From NCBI RefSeq assembly GCF_018780585.1, contig NZ_JADMJL010000034.1:26264-90263 (forward strand): a DNA stretch of 64,000 nt, in the 5' to 3' direction. Below the pieces are notes generated by a model, which saw only the letters and a program-made list of their open reading frames with translations, did not search any database and was not told the DNA's origin. The stretch comes from Methyloversatilis discipulorum (GTDB lineage: Bacteria; Pseudomonadota; Gammaproteobacteria; Burkholderiales; Rhodocyclaceae). Positions within the stretch are counted from its first letter, which is position 1. The number at the start of each line of letters is the position of its first letter. Both the position numbers and the translations under genes were made by a program. This document shows positions 25,133 through 34,332 of this stretch, piece after piece.

Positions 25133-27700
25133 ACTTTCAGCGACGCGCCGGCCGATGTGGGCCAGCGCCTCCTCGACCTGATCGATCAGGATCAGACACA
25201 GGTCGCCGCCTTCCAGCCGTTCGAGCGCGTGGTCGATGGCGACGAATTCGCCATTGATGTCGCACACCTCGCGTGTACGGCTCGCGCCCTCCAGACCTTC
25301 ACGCAGCAGCGCGATCACCTCGCCGTCCTTGCGCCCGCGCTGGCACTGGTCCTGGTAAAGCACCACGCTGTCGAAGGCGGCACCGAGGATCTGCGTCTGC
25401 TTGCGGATGTCCTCGTCGCGGCGGTCGCCTGCGCCGCTGATGACCACGCTGCGGCGCTTCGCCGGCAGCGCGTCGATGGCCTGCACCAGCGCGCTGATGG
25501 CGTCCGGATTGTGGCCGTAATCGGCGATCAGCGTCGCGCCCTTGTAGTCGAATACATTGAAGCGGCCGGGCGCGGTCGCCGCGTCCGACACGAAGCTGGC
25601 GAGTGCGGCGCGGATGGACGACCAGTCGAAACCGAGCGCCCAGGCTGCGCCGAGCGCCGCCATCGCGTTCTCGACCTGGAAACCCAGCTTGCCGCCACGG
25701 GTCAGCGGCACCTGCGACAGCGGAATGCGCACCGCGCTGCTGCCTTCGGCAGCCACCAGCGCGCCGTCGTCCACGTAGATGACGCGGCGGCCGCGGGCGC
25801 GGTGGGTGGCGATGACCGGATGGGTGCGGTCCTGCGCAAAGAAGGTGATCGAGCCGGGGCAGTGCTCGGCCATCGCCGCCACCACCGGGTCGGCGGCGTT
25901 CAGCACCGCCATGCCCTTGGGCGCGACGTTCTGCACGATCACCCGTTTCACCACCGCCAGGTCCTCGACGGTATTGATATAGGCGAGGCCGAGGTGGTCG
26001 CCGCTGCCGATATTGGTGACCACCGCCACGTGACAGCGGTCGAAACCCAGACCTTCGCGCAGCACGCCGCCGCGCGCGGTTTCCAGCACCGCGCCATCGA
26101 CGTCCGGGTGGGCCAGCACGTTGCGCGCGCTCTTCGGGCCGCTGCAGTCGCCGGTATCGATGCATTCGTTGCCGACGAACACGCCGTCGGTGGTGGTCAT
26201 GCCGACGCGCAGGCCGGTCTGTGCCATCAGGTGGGCGATCAGCCGCACCGTCGTCGTCTTGCCGTTGGTGCCGGCGACGGCGACCAGCGGAATGCGTGCG
26301 TCGTCGCCGGGGCCGAACATGGTCGACATGATGGCTTCGCCGACTGCGCGTCCCTTGCCGAAGGAGGGCGCCAGATGCATGCGCAGGCCGGGGGCGGCAT
26401 TCACCTCGACGATGCCGCCGCCCTGTTCCTCCAGCGGCTTGAGCACGGTGCGGCAGACGATGTCGACACCGGCGATGTCCAGCCCTATCGTGCGCGCCGC
26501 CTCGACCGCGCGCGCCGCCAGTTCCGGGTGCACGTCGTCGGTCACGTCGGTGGCGCTGCCGCCGGTCGACAGGTTGGCGTTGTTGCGCAGCACGACGCGT
26601 TCGCCCAGCGCCGGCACGCTGTCCGGTGAGTGGCCCTGGACGGCCAGGCGAGCGAGCGCGATGTCGTCGATGCGCATCTTGGTCAGCGAAGTGGCGTGGC
26701 CGTCGCCGCGGCGCGGGTCGGCGTTCACCTCGTCGACCAGTTCGCGCACTGTGCGGCTGCCGTCGCCGATCACCTGCGGCGGTTCGCGGCGGGCGGCGGC
26801 GACCACGCGGTCACCGACCACCAGGAAGCGGTAGTCGGCGCCCGGGATGAAGCGCTCGACCATCACTTCGCGGCTGATTTCGTAGGCGGCGTTGAACGCG
26901 ATCTCCATGTGCTCGCGGCTGACGATGTTCACCGTCACGCCCTTGCCCTGATTGCCGTCGCGCGGCTTCACGACCACCGGCAGACCGACTTCGAGCGCGG
27001 CGGCCCACGCCTCGTCGACGTCGCTCACCGTGCGGCCGAGCGGTACCGGCACGCCGGCGGCGTGCAGCAGCGCCTTGGTCAGTTCCTTGTCCTGGGCGAT
27101 CGATTCGGCGACCGCGCTGGTGCGGTCGGTCTCGGCCGCCTGGATGCGACGCTGCCGGCTGCCCCAGCCGAGCTGCACCAACGAGCCGTCGGTCAGCCGA
27201 CGGAACGGGATGCCGCGCGCGACGGCGGCTTCGACGATGGCGCCGGTGCTGGGACCGAGGCGGATATCCTCGTCCAGTTCGCGCAGCTGGTGCAGCGCGC
27301 CGGCGAGGTCGAAACTGCCGCCGGTGGCGGCGGCACGACAGAGCTGTTCGGCCAGTTCGAAGGCCAGGCGGCCGACCGCCTCTTCGGTGTATTCGACGAC
27401 GACCTGATAGACGCCGGCGTCCACCGTCTGCATCGTGCAGCTGAAGGTGACCGGACAGCCGGCGCTGGCCTGCAGGCCGAGCGCGGCCAGTTCCAGCGCG
27501 TCGGCCATGGCCAGCGGACCGCTGCGTGCGGTCGGGCGCAGCGGCCGGATGCCGGGGAAGAGGGCGCGCAGACGCTCGGCGAAACCGGGCATCGCGTCCA
27601 GCGAACAGTGTTCGCCGGAGCACGACACGATGGCTTCGATACAGGTGTGGCGGCTCCACAGATTGGGGCCGCGGAGGGCGCGCAGGCGGGTGATGTCCAT
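25121..27700 (-). CDS. cphA: Cyanophycin synthetase
   Basis: 859 residues, full length. Order: an N-terminal domain (1-160), an ATP-grasp domain (about 220-480; VGLPVVVKPRDGNQGKGV and the metal-binding IVEVNAAPGL), and a Mur-ligase-type domain from about 490 with the P-loop VAGTNGKTTTVRL. The enzyme builds multi-arginyl-poly-aspartate, adding Asp to the backbone (ATP-grasp) and Arg to the side chain (Mur ligase). The ATG at 27700 starts MDITRLRALRGPNLW, the family N-terminus. It follows cphA' after 20 bases. Cyanophycin is a nitrogen reserve, which fits a diazotroph. Confidence 0.93.
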   Translation of the reverse strand: MDITRLRALRGPNLWSRHTCIEAIVSCSGEHCSLDAMPGFAERLRALFPGIRPLRPTARSGPLAMADALELAALGLQASAGCPVTFSCTMQTVDAGVYQVVVEYTEEAVGRLAFELAEQLCRAAATGGSFDLAGALHQLRELDEDIRLGPSTGAIVEAAVARGIPFRRLTDGSLVQLGWGSRQRRIQAAETDRTSAVAESIAQDKELTKALLHAAGVPVPLGRTVSDVDEAWAAALEVGLPVVVKPRDGNQGKGVTVNIVSREHMEIAFNAAYEISREVMVERFIPGADYRFLVVGDRVVAAARREPPQVIGDGSRTVRELVDEVNADPRRGDGHATSLTKMRIDDIALARLAVQGHSPDSVPALGERVVLRNNANLSTGGSATDVTDDVHPELAARAVEAARTIGLDIAGVDIVCRTVLKPLEEQGGGIVEVNAAPGLRMHLAPSFGKGRAVGEAIMSTMFGPGDDARIPLVAVAGTNGKTTTVRLIAHLMAQTGLRVGMTTTDGVFVGNECIDTGDCSGPKSARNVLAHPDVDGAVLETARGGVLREGLGFDRCHVAVVTNIGSGDHLGLAYINTVEDLAVVKRVIVQNVAPKGMAVLNAADPVVAAMAEHCPGSITFFAQDRTHPVIATHRARGRRVIYVDDGALVAAEGSSAVRIPLSQVPLTRGGKLGFQVENAMAALGAAWALGFDWSSIRAALASFVSDAATAPGRFNVFDYKGATLIADYGHNPDAISALVQAIDALPAKRRSVVISGAGDRRDEDIRKQTQILGAAFDSVVLYQDQCQRGRKDGEVIALLREGLEGASRTREVCDINGEFVAIDHALERLEGGDLCLILIDQVEEALAHIGRRVAESSAG

Positions 27701-27720
27701 GAAAGCGTTCGGGCGGTGTT

Positions 27721-29901
27721 TCAGGCCGGTACCGCGACGGGCACCGGGGGATCGAAGGTTTCGGCGCCGGTGCGCAACGCCGCCGGCGACAGGCCGAGCG
27801 ACCACGCCGCCGCCAGTGCGGCGAGCAGGTTTTCGGTCGCGTGCAGCGGTTCGCCGTCGGTCAGCGGCAGGCTGGCGAGCGGACACAGCACTTCGGTGCG
27901 CTCGGCTTCGAGCAGGCGGATCTGGCCGTCGCGCACGATGACCGCACGGCCGCCGGACTGCACGTGGCTGGCGACGATGCCGTTGTCGGCGTGCGTGCTG
28001 TACCAGATCACCTCGCCGTCGCACAGATCGGCCATCTCGGCCTGCAGCGGATCGTCGGCGTTCAGCACGCCGGTGCCGCGGCGCAGCACGACGTCGATCT
28101 GGCTGCGCAGCACGTTGAACACGCGGTCGGACGAGTCGATGTAGTAGTTGCCGAAATGCGCTTCCGGATCGATGCGGGTGAGCACGCCGACCTGACAGCG
28201 GTCGTAGGCCAGACCTTCCTTCAGTATCGTTTCGAAGCTGTTCTCGATCACCGCCACTTCGGCACCGGGATTCATCAGCACGCGCTGCGACGGCTCGAAG
28301 CGGGCGGCGTCGCCGTCTTCGAGGCGGCGGCTGTCGAGGTAGAGGCCGTCGCTGCAGGCGAGGCCGACGCGCTGGCCGGAAAAGCGCATCAGGTGCGCGA
28401 TCAGCCGGGCGACCGTGGTCTTGCCGCGGGTGCCGCTGACGCCGATGACCGGAATGCGGCCGTCGTCGGCGGTGGCGAACAGGTGATCGACGATGGCGCG
28501 ACCAACCGGACGCGGCGCGCCGATGGCCGGCTTCAGGTGCATCAGCAGGCCGGGGCCGGCGTTCACTTCGACGATGGCGCCGCCTTGTTCGCGCAGCGGG
28601 CGGCGGATGTCCTCGACCACCAGATCGATGCCGGCGATGTCGAGGCCGACCACACGGGCGGCCAGCGCCACCAGGCGGGCGGTGTCCGGATGGACCTGGT
28701 CGGTCACGTCGTAGGCGATGTTGCCGTTGCGCTGCACCAGCACGCGGGCGCCGTCGGCCGGCACCGCGTCGGCGCTGTAGCCCTGGCGCTCCAGTTCGAA
28801 GCGCAGCTTGGCGTCGCGTTCGGGAATCAGCAGGTCGAGCGGAAATTCCTGCTCCGGTCCGCGGCGCGGATCGATGTTGATCTGGCTGTCGAGCAGCTGG
28901 CGGACGGTGGATCGCCCGTCGCCGGTGATCCAGACGGTTTCGCCGGCGACCGCCGCGACCATCTGCTTGCCGACCACCAGCAGGCGGTGTTCGTTGCCCG
29001 GGATGAAGCGCTCGACCAGCACGTACTTGCTGTAGCGGCGCGCCAGTTCGTAGGCGGTGGCGACTTCTTCGCGCGTGGTCAGTTCGGCCGACACCCCGCG
29101 GCCGTGATTGGCGTTGGCCGGCTTGACGACCACCGGCACGCCGATGTCCTCGGCCGCCGCCCAGGCGTCGTCCGCGTCGCTGACTTCGCGGCCTTCCGGC
29201 ACCGGCACGCCGCAGCCGGCGAGCAGGCGCTTGGTCAGGTCCTTGTCGCGCGAAATGCCTTCGGCGATGGCGGCGGTACGGTCGGTTTCGGCGGTCCAGA
29301 TTCGGCGCAGCTTGCGGCCGTAGCCCAGCTGCACCAGATTGCCGTCGTTCAGGCGGATCGACGGGATGCGGCGGTCCTGCGCCGCCTCGACGATGCAGCC
29401 GGTGCTCGGGCCGAGGCAGTGTTCGTCGACCAGATCGCGCAGTTCCGAAACGGCTGCCTTGACGTCGAACGGGCGGTCGTCCATCGCCGACAGCACCAGT
29501 TCGCGGGCGGCCAGTATCGCGGCGCGGCTGACCGTGTGGTTGCCGGAGATCACCACCACCTTGTACACGCCGCGTTCGGACGTTTCGCGCGCCTTGCCGA
29601 AATTGCCCTTCATGCCGGCCTGGTTCTGCAGTTCCAGCGTCACGTGTTCGAGGATGTGGCCGGGCCAGGTGCCTTCGCGCAGCCGGCGGACGAAGCCGCC
29701 GCGCTCTTCGTAGCTGCACGTGTGTTCGTGCAGGGCGGGCAGCCAGTCGATCAGGCGATCGACGAAGCCGGGAATGGTGTTCGAGGGGGAGTCTTCGAGT
29801 TCGCCGATGTCTATCCAGACTTCGAGCGCCGGAACATAGGTCCAGATATTGGGGCCGCGCAGTTCGAGGGTGCGCAGGATTTCGATCGAGCGTTTACTCA
29901 T
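27721..29901 (-). CDS. Second cyanophycin synthetase (CphA' type, shortened C-terminus)
   Basis: 726 residues. Same start pattern (ILRTLELRGPNIWTYVPALEVW), an N-terminal domain with HVTLELQNQAGM, an ATP-grasp part (IGVPVVVKPANANHGRGV; IVEVNAGPGLLMHL), and a Mur-ligase P-loop that reads GVSGTRGKTTVARL. The protein stops shortly after the Mur-ligase central domain (GAETFDPPVPVAVPA), so the C-terminal Mur-ligase subdomain seen in cphA is absent. Paired cphA/cphA' genes are known from other betaproteobacteria such as Ralstonia, and the partner roles are not fully settled. It is the first gene of the minus-strand pair. Confidence 0.88.
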   Translation of the reverse strand: MSKRSIEILRTLELRGPNIWTYVPALEVWIDIGELEDSPSNTIPGFVDRLIDWLPALHEHTCSYEERGGFVRRLREGTWPGHILEHVTLELQNQAGMKGNFGKARETSERGVYKVVVISGNHTVSRAAILAARELVLSAMDDRPFDVKAAVSELRDLVDEHCLGPSTGCIVEAAQDRRIPSIRLNDGNLVQLGYGRKLRRIWTAETDRTAAIAEGISRDKDLTKRLLAGCGVPVPEGREVSDADDAWAAAEDIGVPVVVKPANANHGRGVSAELTTREEVATAYELARRYSKYVLVERFIPGNEHRLLVVGKQMVAAVAGETVWITGDGRSTVRQLLDSQINIDPRRGPEQEFPLDLLIPERDAKLRFELERQGYSADAVPADGARVLVQRNGNIAYDVTDQVHPDTARLVALAARVVGLDIAGIDLVVEDIRRPLREQGGAIVEVNAGPGLLMHLKPAIGAPRPVGRAIVDHLFATADDGRIPVIGVSGTRGKTTVARLIAHLMRFSGQRVGLACSDGLYLDSRRLEDGDAARFEPSQRVLMNPGAEVAVIENSFETILKEGLAYDRCQVGVLTRIDPEAHFGNYYIDSSDRVFNVLRSQIDVVLRRGTGVLNADDPLQAEMADLCDGEVIWYSTHADNGIVASHVQSGGRAVIVRDGQIRLLEAERTEVLCPLASLPLTDGEPLHATENLLAALAAAWSLGLSPAALRTGAETFDPPVPVAVPA

Positions 29902-30144
29902 CGTGCGGGGTCGGTGGTGGTCCGGAGCCCCGAGGTTGTTGAAAACATCGGCTTAACGGCGTCTTTGCGCTTTGGTTGACAGCTTTTTCATCTATTTTTG
30001 AACCTGCGTCGGCGACGTGTTCCGGCCCTGTCGCCGGCGCTATACTCCGCCGCCTCGCCGGGCCCCGTGTCGTCGAGCGCGTGCTCGCCGCCGAACCCGG
30101 TTCCTGCGTTGTTTTCCGCACTCTTGCCGCCCGAAACCGCCCCG

Positions 30145-32406
30145 ATGACCCGCGCCACCGACGACCGCCTGCTCCCCGACGACCTGCCGCAGGCGTGGCG
30201 CAGCGGGCTGGCGGCGCAACTGCAGCCGGGCGAGGCGGTTCAGGTCTGGCTGCAGACCGATCTCGACGACAGGCTTCATTTCGCAACGAATCTGCTGGTT
30301 CTGACCGACCGCCGCCTGCTGGCCTGCGCCGGTGAGCAGTGGCGTTGCTGGCCGCTGGCCACCGGCCAGCACTTCCAGCACCACGACCATGCCGGTGTCG
30401 GCACGCTGGCGCTGCACGACAGCGAACGCCGCCTCGCCACCTGGCGCTACACGCTGGCGCTGAACACCGAAGCACTGCGGCTGGCCGACCAGCACACACG
30501 ACAGGTCGAGCGGCTGGCCCACCCCGACCACGTGGTCGAGGACGAGGACGGCCTGTGCCCGCGCTGCAAGGCGCCGCTGCCGCCGGACGACGACGAGTGC
30601 CCGCTGTGCGAACGCAGCACCCCGCGCCCGCCCTCGACCTGGGCGCTGCTGCGCCTGTGGCGCTTCGCCCGGCCCTACCGCGGGCGGCTGCTTGCCGGCT
30701 TCCTGCTGACGCTGGCGTCGACCGCGGCCAATCTGGTGCCGCCCTACCTGACCATCCCGCTGATGGACAAGGTGCTCATTCCGCACCAGACCGGCACGCC
30801 GATCACGGTGGAGGCGGTGTGGCCCTACCTGGCCGGGCTGCTCGGCGCGGCGCTGGTCGCCTGGGCGCTGGGGTGGGCGCGCACCTATATATTGGCGCGC
30901 GTGTCCGAGCGCATCGGCGCCGACCTGCGCACCACCACCTTCAACCACCTGATGGGGCAGTCGCTGGAGTATTTCGGCGGCAAGCGCACCGGCGACCTGA
31001 TGGCGCGCATCGGCGCCGAAACCGACCGCATCAACGTGTTCCTGTCGCTGCACCTGCTCGATTTCGCGACCGACGTGCTGATGCTGTTCATGACCGCGGT
31101 CGTGCTGTTCTCGATCAACCCCTGGCTGGCGCTGGTGACCCTGCTGCCGCTGCCGGTGATCGCCTGGATGATCCACACGGTGCGCGACCGGCTGCGCACC
31201 GGCTTCGAGAAGGTGGACCGCATCTGGGGCGAAGTGACCAATGTGCTGGCCGACACCATTCCGGGCATCCGCGTGGTGAAAGCCTTCGCGCAGGAGAAGC
31301 GCGAGTCCGCCCGCTTCGCGGCCGCCAACCGGCGCAACCTCGAAACCAACGACCGGGTGAACCGCGTGTGGTCGCTGTTCGGCCCGACGGTGACGCTGCT
31401 GACCGAGGTCGGCCTGCTGTTCGTCTGGGGCTTCGGCATCTGGCAGGTCGGCCGCGACCACATCACGGTGGGCGTGCTGACCGCCTTCATCGCCTACATC
31501 AGCCGCTTCTACCTGCGCCTGGATTCGATGAGCCGCATCGTGTCGGTGACGCAGAAGGCGGCGGCCGGCGCCAAGCGCATCTTCGACATCCTCGATCACG
31601 GCTCCAGCGTGCCGGAGCCGGCGCGGCCGGTGCATCTGGCGCGGGTCGAAGGCCGCATCGAACTGCGCGGCGTGGCGTTCCGCTACGGCAACCGCGCGGT
31701 GCTGCGCGGTGTCGATCTCGACATCGCGCCGGGCGAATTCATCGGCCTGGTCGGCCACAGCGGCTCCGGCAAGAGCACGCTGGTGAACCTGATCAACCGC
31801 TTCTACGACGTGTCCGGCGGCAGCATACGGATAGACGGCACCGATATCCGCGCGCTGCCGGTGGCCGAGTACCGGCGCCACATCGGCCTGGTGCTGCAGG
31901 AGCCTTTCCTGTTCTTCGGCACCATCGCCGACAACATCGCCTACGGCAAGCCGGAAGCCACGCGCGCCGAAATCATCGCGGCGGCGCGGGCGGCGCACGC
32001 GCACGAGTTCATCCTGCGCCTGCCGCACGGCTACGACTCGATGGTGGGCGAACGCGGACAGACCCTGTCCGGCGGTGAGCGCCAGCGCATCTCGATCGCG
32101 CGCGCGCTGCTGATCGATCCGCGCATCCTGATCCTGGACGAAGCGACCTCGTCGGTGGATACCGCGACCGAGAAGGAGATCCAGCGCGCGCTCGACAATC
32201 TGGTCGAGGGCCGCACCACGCTGGCCATCGCCCACCGGCTGAGCACGCTGCGCAAGGCTGACCGCCTGGTCGTGCTCGACCGCGGCCAGATCGTCGAGGT
32301 CGGTCCGCACGACGCGCTGATGGCGCGCGAAGGTCACTACTACCGGCTCTACATGGCGCAGCAGCGGCTGGCCGAAGCCGATGCCGCCGAAGGAGCGCTG
32401 CCATGA
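30145..32406 (+). CDS. Cyanophycin-associated ABC transporter, fused permease-ATPase
   Basis: 753 residues. The N-terminal 130 residues are a soluble extension, followed by a four-cysteine zinc ribbon (C138, C141, C152, C155 in [18 protein letters not shown]), six membrane helices (about 175-460) and a nucleotide-binding domain with Walker [10 protein letters not shown], signature LSGGERQR and Walker [15 protein letters not shown] families describe this transporter as associated with cyanophycin metabolism. The substrate is not known. The ATG at 30145 is chosen over the longer open frame from 29998. It overlaps the DUF1854 start (ATGA) and is divergent from cphA'. Confidence 0.85.
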   Translation: MTRATDDRLLPDDLPQAWRSGLAAQLQPGEAVQVWLQTDLDDRLHFATNLLVLTDRRLLACAGEQWRCWPLATGQHFQHHDHAGVGTLALHDSERRLATWRYTLALNTEALRLADQHTRQVERLAHPDHVVEDEDGLCPRCKAPLPPDDDECPLCERSTPRPPSTWALLRLWRFARPYRGRLLAGFLLTLASTAANLVPPYLTIPLMDKVLIPHQTGTPITVEAVWPYLAGLLGAALVAWALGWARTYILARVSERIGADLRTTTFNHLMGQSLEYFGGKRTGDLMARIGAETDRINVFLSLHLLDFATDVLMLFMTAVVLFSINPWLALVTLLPLPVIAWMIHTVRDRLRTGFEKVDRIWGEVTNVLADTIPGIRVVKAFAQEKRESARFAAANRRNLETNDRVNRVWSLFGPTVTLLTEVGLLFVWGFGIWQVGRDHITVGVLTAFIAYISRFYLRLDSMSRIVSVTQKAAAGAKRIFDILDHGSSVPEPARPVHLARVEGRIELRGVAFRYGNRAVLRGVDLDIAPGEFIGLVGHSGSGKSTLVNLINRFYDVSGGSIRIDGTDIRALPVAEYRRHIGLVLQEPFLFFGTIADNIAYGKPEATRAEIIAAARAAHAHEFILRLPHGYDSMVGERGQTLSGGERQRISIARALLIDPRILILDEATSSVDTATEKEIQRALDNLVEGRTTLAIAHRLSTLRKADRLVVLDRGQIVEVGPHDALMAREGHYYRLYMAQQRLAEADAAEGALP

Positions 32407-32864
32407 AGATTTCGCTCGAACGCGACGCGCACGGGCTGCTGGTCCTGATCGATGCGGCCGGCCAGCGCCATGCCGGCGTGCAGCCGGTGCGCGCCTTTCC
32501 GCTGTCGGCGCCGGGCGAGGGCGTGGCGCTGATGTCGGCCGACGGCCACGAACTGGCCTGGTTCGACGCCCTCGACGCGCTCGACGCCACCAGCCGGGCG
32601 CTGCTCGACGAGGAACTTTCGCGCCGCGAATTCATGCCGCGCATCCGCAGCATCGCCGGCGTATCGAGCTTCTCGACGCCCTGCGACTGGGACATCGTGA
32701 CCGACCGCGGCGCCACCCGCTTCACGCTGCGCAGCGAGGATGACATCCGCCGCCTCGACGGCGCACGGCTGCTGATCACCGACAGCCACGGCATCCACTA
32801 CGAAGTCGCCGACATGAAGGCGCTCGACCGCCCCAGCCGGCGCATCCTCGACCGTTTCCTCTGA
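32403..32864 (+). CDS. DUF1854-family protein of cyanophycin loci
   Basis: 153 residues, soluble, no signal. Segments ISLERDAHGLLVLIDAAGQRH, LDEELSRREFMPRIRSI and FSTPCDWDIVTDRGATRF are typical of DUF1854, which accompanies the cyanophycin ABC transporter in many proteobacteria. Its start overlaps the transporter stop by four bases, so the two are coupled and probably act together, perhaps as a cytoplasmic partner of the transporter. No enzymatic motif is visible. Confidence 0.82.
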   Translation: MKISLERDAHGLLVLIDAAGQRHAGVQPVRAFPLSAPGEGVALMSADGHELAWFDALDALDATSRALLDEELSRREFMPRIRSIAGVSSFSTPCDWDIVTDRGATRFTLRSEDDIRRLDGARLLITDSHGIHYEVADMKALDRPSRRILDRFL

Positions 32865-32990
32865 CCACGCCGCGGGGTGCCACCGCGCTGCCCCGCAGGC
32901 GCAGAATCGGCTTTCCTCCCATTCGCACGTCGTGACGCGAGGCCTTCACTCGTCGTGAGCGTAATGAAAGTTTTTTTCATTCGGTTGTTT

Positions 32991-33014
32991 TAAACATACA
33001 CGAATGTATGTTTA
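32991..33014. promoter_or_regulatory. AcrR/TetR-type operator palindrome before the RND operon
   Basis: A perfect 24-base inverted repeat: TAAACATACA (32991-33000), CGAA, TGTATGTTTA (33005-33014). It resembles the E. coli AcrR operator, which contains TACATACA and TGTATGTA arms. A perfect -10 hexamer TATAAT (33013-33018) begins in its right arm, so a bound repressor would block the promoter. No regulator gene is adjacent. Confidence 0.75.
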
Positions 33015-33099
33015 TAATCGACCCGGTATCTGCGTGGTCGGTCCACGCATCGATCATTGCCAAGCGCGGCGCCGACTGCGCGTTACTCCGGGATAAGCG

Positions 33100-34323
33100 A
33101 TGAAAAAGGGAACGGATTTCTTTCGGGCTGCGGGCCTGCTGGGAGCAGGTGCACTGGCGCTCGCGCTGGCCGGCTGCGGTCAGGACAAGGGCGGCGAGCA
33201 CGCCAATGGCGGCATGCCGCCGGCTGCGGTGAAGGTGCTCACCGTGACGCCGCAAGAGGTGCCGGTGCACTTCGACTACGTCGGCCAGGTCGCCGGTTCG
33301 CGCGAGATCGAGGTGCGGGCGCGGGTGACCGGCATCGTCGAGAAGCGGTTGTACGAAGAAGGCCAGCGCATCAAGGAAGGGCAGGTGATGTACCGGCTCG
33401 ACGCCGCGCCCTACCGCGCGCGCGTCGCCGCTGCCGATGCCCAGCTCGAGCAGGCCAAGGCGCAGCTGGCGCAGGCCGAGCGCGAATACGCGCGGGTGAA
33501 GCCGCTGGCGGAGGCCGAAGCGGCCAGCCGCAAGGAAGCCGACGACGCGCAATCGACGCGCGATCTGGCGCGTGCCGCCGTGAAAGCGGCCGAGGCGCAG
33601 CTGCAGCAGGCGCAGATCGACCTCGGCTACACCGACGTGCGTGCGCCGCTGGGCGGCGTTGCCGGCCGTGCGCTGAAGGTCGAGGGCAGTCTCGCGGTGG
33701 CCGGCGCCGACAGCCTGCTCACCACGCTGGCGCAGACCGACCCGGCTTATGTGAACTTCGGCGTCGGCGAAGTGGAATACCTGCGTACCCGCGACGAAGT
33801 CGCCCGCGGTGCGCTGAAGCTCGATCCGCAAGGCTTCCTGGTCAAGCTCAAGGGCTCGGATGGCGCCGAATTCCCGCGCAGCGGCCGGCTCGGCTTCCAG
33901 GATTACAAGGCGGATACCAGCACCGGCGCCTTCGCGCTGCGTGCCACCTTCGACAACAAGGACGGCAAGCTGTCGCCGGGCCAGTTCGTGCGCGTGCTGC
34001 TGTCCGGTGCCAGCCGCCCGGACGCGATCGCGGTGCCGCAGCGCGCCGTGCTCGACAGCCCGAACGGCAAGTTCGTGTACGTGATCGCCGAAGCCGAAGG
34101 CAAGACGCTGGCGCAGCCGCGACCGGTCAAGCTCGGCGAATGGGCGCAGCTCGGTGGCGAACTGGGCAATGCCTGGGTGATCCGCGAGGGCCTGAAGGCG
34201 GGCGAGCGCGTCATCGTCGATGGCATGGCGCGCATCTTCGTGCCCGGCTCGCCGGTGCGCATTGACGACGGCTCCGCGCCGGCACAGCCGCCGGCAGGTG
34301 CTGCGGCACCGGCCGCGCAGTAA
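33100..34323 (+). CDS. RND efflux periplasmic adaptor lipoprotein (AcrA/MexA type)
   Basis: 407 residues. The signal peptide ends in a lipobox (ALALAGCG, Cys near 27), so the protein is anchored in the inner membrane. The biotinyl-lipoyl-like half-motifs (GIVEKRLYEEGQRIKEGQVMYRLD; VRAPLGGVAGRALKVEGSLA) flank a coiled-coil hairpin rich in Ala, Glu, Gln (about 105-180), followed by beta-barrel and membrane-proximal domains. It bridges pump and outer-membrane channel. First gene of a three-gene operon; nine bases separate it from the pump gene. Confidence 0.92.
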   Translation: MKKGTDFFRAAGLLGAGALALALAGCGQDKGGEHANGGMPPAAVKVLTVTPQEVPVHFDYVGQVAGSREIEVRARVTGIVEKRLYEEGQRIKEGQVMYRLDAAPYRARVAAADAQLEQAKAQLAQAEREYARVKPLAEAEAASRKEADDAQSTRDLARAAVKAAEAQLQQAQIDLGYTDVRAPLGGVAGRALKVEGSLAVAGADSLLTTLAQTDPAYVNFGVGEVEYLRTRDEVARGALKLDPQGFLVKLKGSDGAEFPRSGRLGFQDYKADTSTGAFALRATFDNKDGKLSPGQFVRVLLSGASRPDAIAVPQRAVLDSPNGKFVYVIAEAEGKTLAQPRPVKLGEWAQLGGELGNAWVIREGLKAGERVIVDGMARIFVPGSPVRIDDGSAPAQPPAGAAAPAAQ

Positions 34324-34332
34324 GGAGCCGCC

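Noticed and set aside
25121..29719. A 1532-codon open frame across cphA and part of cphA'
   Set aside because: Only the cphA portion (25121-27700) has protein character; the rest is the wrong frame of cphA' kept open by GC bias.
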